From the NCBI GenBank assembly GCA_963699225.1, contig OY969423.1:806001-870000 (forward strand): a stretch of DNA of 64,000 nucleotides, read 5' to 3'. Below are positions 61,567 to 64,000 of this stretch, one piece after another. Source of the DNA: VRUE01 sp963699225 (GTDB lineage Bacteria; Actinomycetota; Thermoleophilia; Solirubrobacterales; 70-9). Numbering within the stretch: position 1 is the first letter of the stretch; the number at the start of each line of letters is the position of its first letter. The notes under the pieces were generated by a model, which was given only the letters and a program-made list of their open reading frames with translations, did no database searches and was not told where the DNA came from. Position numbers and translations under genes: made by a program.

Positions 61567-62646
61567 TCATTCTTTAAGGAACCCCGGAACGTCTATGTCG
61601 TCATCCGAGACCCGCAGTTTGCGGATATCAGTGTCCTCAGCCGAAATCCGCGGCCGGCTCTCGTAACGACGCCGCACCCGCTGCGGTGAGCGAGCGAGAA
61701 GCTCGAACCCCTCGAAGCCGGTGGCGATGACCGTCACCCGCACCTCGTCTTTCATCGACTGGTCGACGACCGAGCCGAAGATGATGTTGGCGTTGTCGTC
61801 GGCCTCGGACTGGACCAGTTGAGCGGCCTCGTTGACCTCGAAGAGGCCGAGGTCCTCGGGCCCGGTGATGTTGAGCAGCATCCCGGTCGCGCCCTTGATC
61901 GACTCCTCGATCAGCGGCGAGGTGATCGCCGCCTTGGCGGCGTCGAGGGCGCGGGCCTCGCCGGAGGCGGAGCCGACGCCCATCAGGGCGGAGCCGGCGT
62001 CGCGCATGATCGTGCGCACGTCGGCGAAGTCGAGGTTGATCAGGCCGGGGATCGTGATCAGGTCGGTGATGCCCTGCACGCCCTGGCGCAGGATGTCGTC
62101 GGCCTGGCGGAAGGCCTCGAGCACGCTGGTGCGCCGCTCGACCGCCTGCAGCAGCTTCTCGTTGGGAACGATGATCAGGGTGTCGACGTTGTTGCGCAGC
62201 TTCTCGATTCCCTCGAGCGCCTGCTGCATGCGTCGTTTGCCCTCGAACTCGAAGGGCTTGGTCACGGCGCCGACGGTGAGGGCGCCGATCTCTTCCTTGG
62301 CGATCTCGGCAATCACCGGCGCCGAGCCGGTGCCGGTGCCGCCGCCCTCGCCGGCGGTGACGAAGACCATGTCGGCGCCCTTCAGCGCCTCCTTGATCTC
62401 GTCGCGACTCTCCGCCGCCGCGCCGGCACCCACCTCGGGGTTGCCGCCGGCGCCGAGGCCGCGGGTCAGCTCCTGGCCAATCGAGAGCTTGATGTCTGCG
62501 TCACACGCCTGCAGCGCCTGAGCATCCGTATTGACGGCGACAAACTCGACGCCGCGAATGCCAGCGTCGACCATGCGACTGACGGCATTCGTACCGCCGC
62601 CGCCGGCGCCGACCACCTTGATCACCGCTAGGTATGTGGATTCCAT
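61567..62646 (-). CDS. ftsZ: Cell division protein FtsZ
   Basis: Tubulin-like GTPase that forms the Z ring. 359 aa from ATG 62644-62646 (MESTYLAVIKVVGAGGGGTNAV); the longer ORF would add 18 residues. GGGTGTGSAPVIAEIAKE tubulin signature, T7-loop NLDFADVRTIMRDAG, and the C-terminal conserved peptide DIDVPGFLKE for partner binding. Downstream of ftsQ/murB; no ftsA. Confidence 0.98.
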   Translation of the reverse strand: MESTYLAVIKVVGAGGGGTNAVSRMVDAGIRGVEFVAVNTDAQALQACDADIKLSIGQELTRGLGAGGNPEVGAGAAAESRDEIKEALKGADMVFVTAGEGGGTGTGSAPVIAEIAKEEIGALTVGAVTKPFEFEGKRRMQQALEGIEKLRNNVDTLIIVPNEKLLQAVERRTSVLEAFRQADDILRQGVQGITDLITIPGLINLDFADVRTIMRDAGSALMGVGSASGEARALDAAKAAITSPLIEESIKGATGMLLNITGPEDLGLFEVNEAAQLVQSEADDNANIIFGSVVDQSMKDEVRVTVIATGFEGFELLARSPQRVRRRYESRPRISAEDTDIRKLRVSDDDIDVPGFLKE

Positions 62647-62903
62647 CTCCCGATTTCTCCAAGCCCAGTCCCGGTTGGGGCTGGATATGTCCCGGTCCAC
62701 TAGGACTGGGTGTTGAGTTGAGCCTTCGTACCGTCCGACGCTACAGCAATGCTTGAGAGTTCAAGGGTACGCTGTAACCGCGGAAATTGCGCTCAACGTA
62801 GGGTATCGGGCGAGGTCTGTCAAACGGTCGGGCGACATCCTGCAAGGCCAATATCTCAAGTCTTACTTGAGGGTTGTGCCTACCTAACCCTGTGGTTGAG
62901 GGT
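62647..62903 (-). promoter_or_regulatory. ftsQ-ftsZ intergenic region with repeated TTGAG boxes
   Basis: 257-bp non-coding stretch holding the probable ftsZ promoter. It contains CTCAAGT-CTT-ACTTGAG (62855-62871), CTTGA-GAGT-TCAAG (62752-62765) and direct repeats TTGAGGGTT at 62867-62875 and 62896-62904. The reuse of one half-site in several orientations looks like an operator cluster. No gene found here. Confidence 0.45.
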
Positions 62904-63449
62904 TCATTCGATGGGCGGAAGCGTATGCCCAGAGCCGCCTACCCCCGGGCGCCCCGGAGCGGTCAGGTCTACATAATCAAGCGCGGTTATCGAGGGGTCG
63001 GCAAGCACCGCTGCAGCCGAGCGCCACTTGCGCGCCGCGTCGCCGGCGCTGCCAAAGATCAGTTCGATCCCCGAGCTGAGTTCGACCTCCACCCCGCTTT
63101 CGCCAAAATTGCTGCCGGCCACGTAAGGGCGCAAGGCCGGGGGCGTGGCGGCAAGAACACGAACCTGTTCGAGCACTGAGCCCTCGACGCGCGGACCTTT
63201 GGGCGGTGAGCTGAGTGGCAGCTGGGGCAGCCTGACGTCTTCCGGAAGCGCCAGCCAGGTTAGAACGGTGCCGTCATCGGCCACCGCCACCGCTTCGTCG
63301 CCACTGCCAACCACCGCCACCGGGTCGGAGGAGACGAGATGCGGTTCCACCGTCTTGTCGCCAACGATCTTCTGAGCGACGAAAGCGACGACGATCACCG
63401 CGAGGATCACGATCACCCACCGGTACAACCCCCGGAACAGCCGGCTCAT
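62904..63449 (-). CDS. ftsQ: FtsQ-like cell division protein lacking the POTRA domain
   Basis: 181 aa. One N-terminal membrane segment (about 9-27) directly followed by sequence that matches the C-terminal beta domain of FtsQ (DPVAVVGSGDEAVAVADDGTVLTWL, LPQLPLSSPPKG, VELSSGIELIFGSAGDAARKWRSAAAVLAD, ALDYVDLTAPGRPGV). The POTRA domain expected between them (about 70 aa) is missing, and the protein is well below the usual 250-300 aa. ATG 63447-63449 overlaps the murB stop (ATGA). Assignment rests on position in the dcw cluster and on the C-terminal resemblance. Confidence 0.65.
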   Translation of the reverse strand: MSRLFRGLYRWVIVILAVIVVAFVAQKIVGDKTVEPHLVSSDPVAVVGSGDEAVAVADDGTVLTWLALPEDVRLPQLPLSSPPKGPRVEGSVLEQVRVLAATPPALRPYVAGSNFGESGVEVELSSGIELIFGSAGDAARKWRSAAAVLADPSITALDYVDLTAPGRPGVGGSGHTLPPIE

Positions 63450-64000
63450 AGCTCCCAGTCCTTTGGCCACTCGACCTCGCCCAGCACCTGAACCTCCGGC
63501 TCGAGCACAACGCCGGTCAGCTCGAACACCCGTCGCCGCCCCGCGGCCATCAGCGCCAGTACGTCGGCGGTCGTCGCCTGCCCGGTGTTCTCAACGAAGT
63601 TGGCGTGCTTCTCGGCGAAGCGGGCTTCCCCCTGAGTGAGCCCGCGACAACCGGCCGCCTCCAGCAGCTGTCCGGCACTGCGCCCTTCCGCCTGTGGGTC
63701 CTCCGGGTTCTTGAAGGTCGAACCGAAGGTCTTGATCCCCGATGGCTGGGCCTCGCGGCGCTTGCCGCGCATCTCGTTGAGGCGGGCCCGGATCGTCGCC
63801 GGATCGTCGGGGCGGAGCGTGAAGGCGACGCGCGAGACGACCTCACCCGCAGTCAGGTTGGAGCTGCGATAGGCGAAGCCGAGCGAGTCCGGCGTGCGGC
63901 GTTCGCGGCCCTTTGCCGTGAAGACGTCGACCCAGGCGAGCACCTCGGCGAGCTGGCCGCCATAGGCGTTGGCGTTCATCTTCACCGCACCGCCCGCGGT
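63446..64000 (-). CDS. murB: UDP-N-acetylenolpyruvoylglucosamine reductase (partial, N-terminus off the window)
   Basis: Peptidoglycan precursor synthesis (UDP-MurNAc). The N-terminal FAD domain is beyond the right edge. The visible part includes TAGGAVKMNANAYGGQ, GFAYRSSNL, GSTFKNPE (catalytic Ser region), EKHANFVENTGQATTADVLALM and the final PEVQVLGEV strand. Reading frame is open to the window edge. Confidence 0.96.
   Translation of the reverse strand, partial: TAGGAVKMNANAYGGQLAEVLAWVDVFTAKGRERRTPDSLGFAYRSSNLTAGEVVSRVAFTLRPDDPATIRARLNEMRGKRREAQPSGIKTFGSTFKNPEDPQAEGRSAGQLLEAAGCRGLTQGEARFAEKHANFVENTGQATTADVLALMAAGRRRVFELTGVVLEPEVQVLGEVEWPKDWEL

Overview
The window is a dense, high-GC, mostly minus-strand stretch of a bacterial chromosome made of core housekeeping genes. 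Several things suggest a deep-branching actinobacterium, possibly class Thermoleophilia (Solirubrobacterales-like). These are the gene order rnc / acpP / plsX / rpmF / yceD / sepIVA-like / coaD / rsmD / recG, a murB-ftsQ-ftsZ block with no ftsA, a wax-ester synthase/DGAT, a Ku plus LigD-polymerase pair, and frequent GTG/TTG starts. The taxon is an inference from context; no rRNA or tRNA gene was recognised.

Layout. 0-5 kb: lepB (cut by the left edge), rplS, trmD, khpA, rpsP, ffh, ftsY (ribosome and protein-export module). 5-9 kb: a WS/DGAT acyltransferase and an unusually short SMC. 9-12 kb: rnc, acpP, plsX, rpmF, yceD (RNA processing and fatty-acid/phospholipid initiation). 12-18 kb: a small methyltransferase, a SepIVA-like coiled-coil protein, coaD, rsmD, recG, fakA. 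18-20.2 kb: an MMPL transporter. 20.24-20.75 kb: a gene-free gap holding two inverted, covarying 148-bp hairpin elements. 20.7-24.5 kb: rpmB and the riboflavin genes ribH-ribBA-ribE-ribD. 24.6-28.9 kb (plus strand): GT2 glycosyltransferase, Wzx-like flippase, CPA1 antiporter. 29-35 kb: rpe, a zinc-ribbon protein, rsmB, fmt, def, priA. 35-44 kb: a PH-domain protein, metK, der, cmk, and an aromatic amino-acid run aroA-tyrA-DAHP synthase-hisC-aroH, with an aromatic-codon leader peptide before DAHP synthase. 44-47 kb: rluB, scpB, scpA, trpS. 47-56 kb is more accessory: MFS exporter; M14 peptidase, ECF sigma factor and membrane propeller cassette; fetAB; ku and LigD-Pol; a lower-GC secreted protein. 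56-61 kb: glycine cleavage genes gcvT-H-PA-PB and a GNAT. 61.5-64 kb: ftsZ, a truncated FtsQ-like protein and murB (cut by the right edge).

Many neighbours overlap by 1-4 nt (ATGA, GTGA, TTGA, TGATG), implying translationally coupled operons. The most unusual signals are: (i) the paired structured elements at 20.26-20.73 kb with compensatory stem changes; (ii) an SMC with no recognisable hinge, in the same window as intact ScpA and ScpB; (iii) RNase III with two of the four canonical metal-ligand positions replaced; (iv) an FtsQ lacking the POTRA domain; (v) a probable attenuation leader with a Phe-Ser-Tyr-Phe-Trp-Arg-Phe run before DAHP synthase; (vi) a palindromic insertion inside rsmB; (vii) recurrent long perfect intergenic palindromes; (viii) a likely CTG start for lepB.
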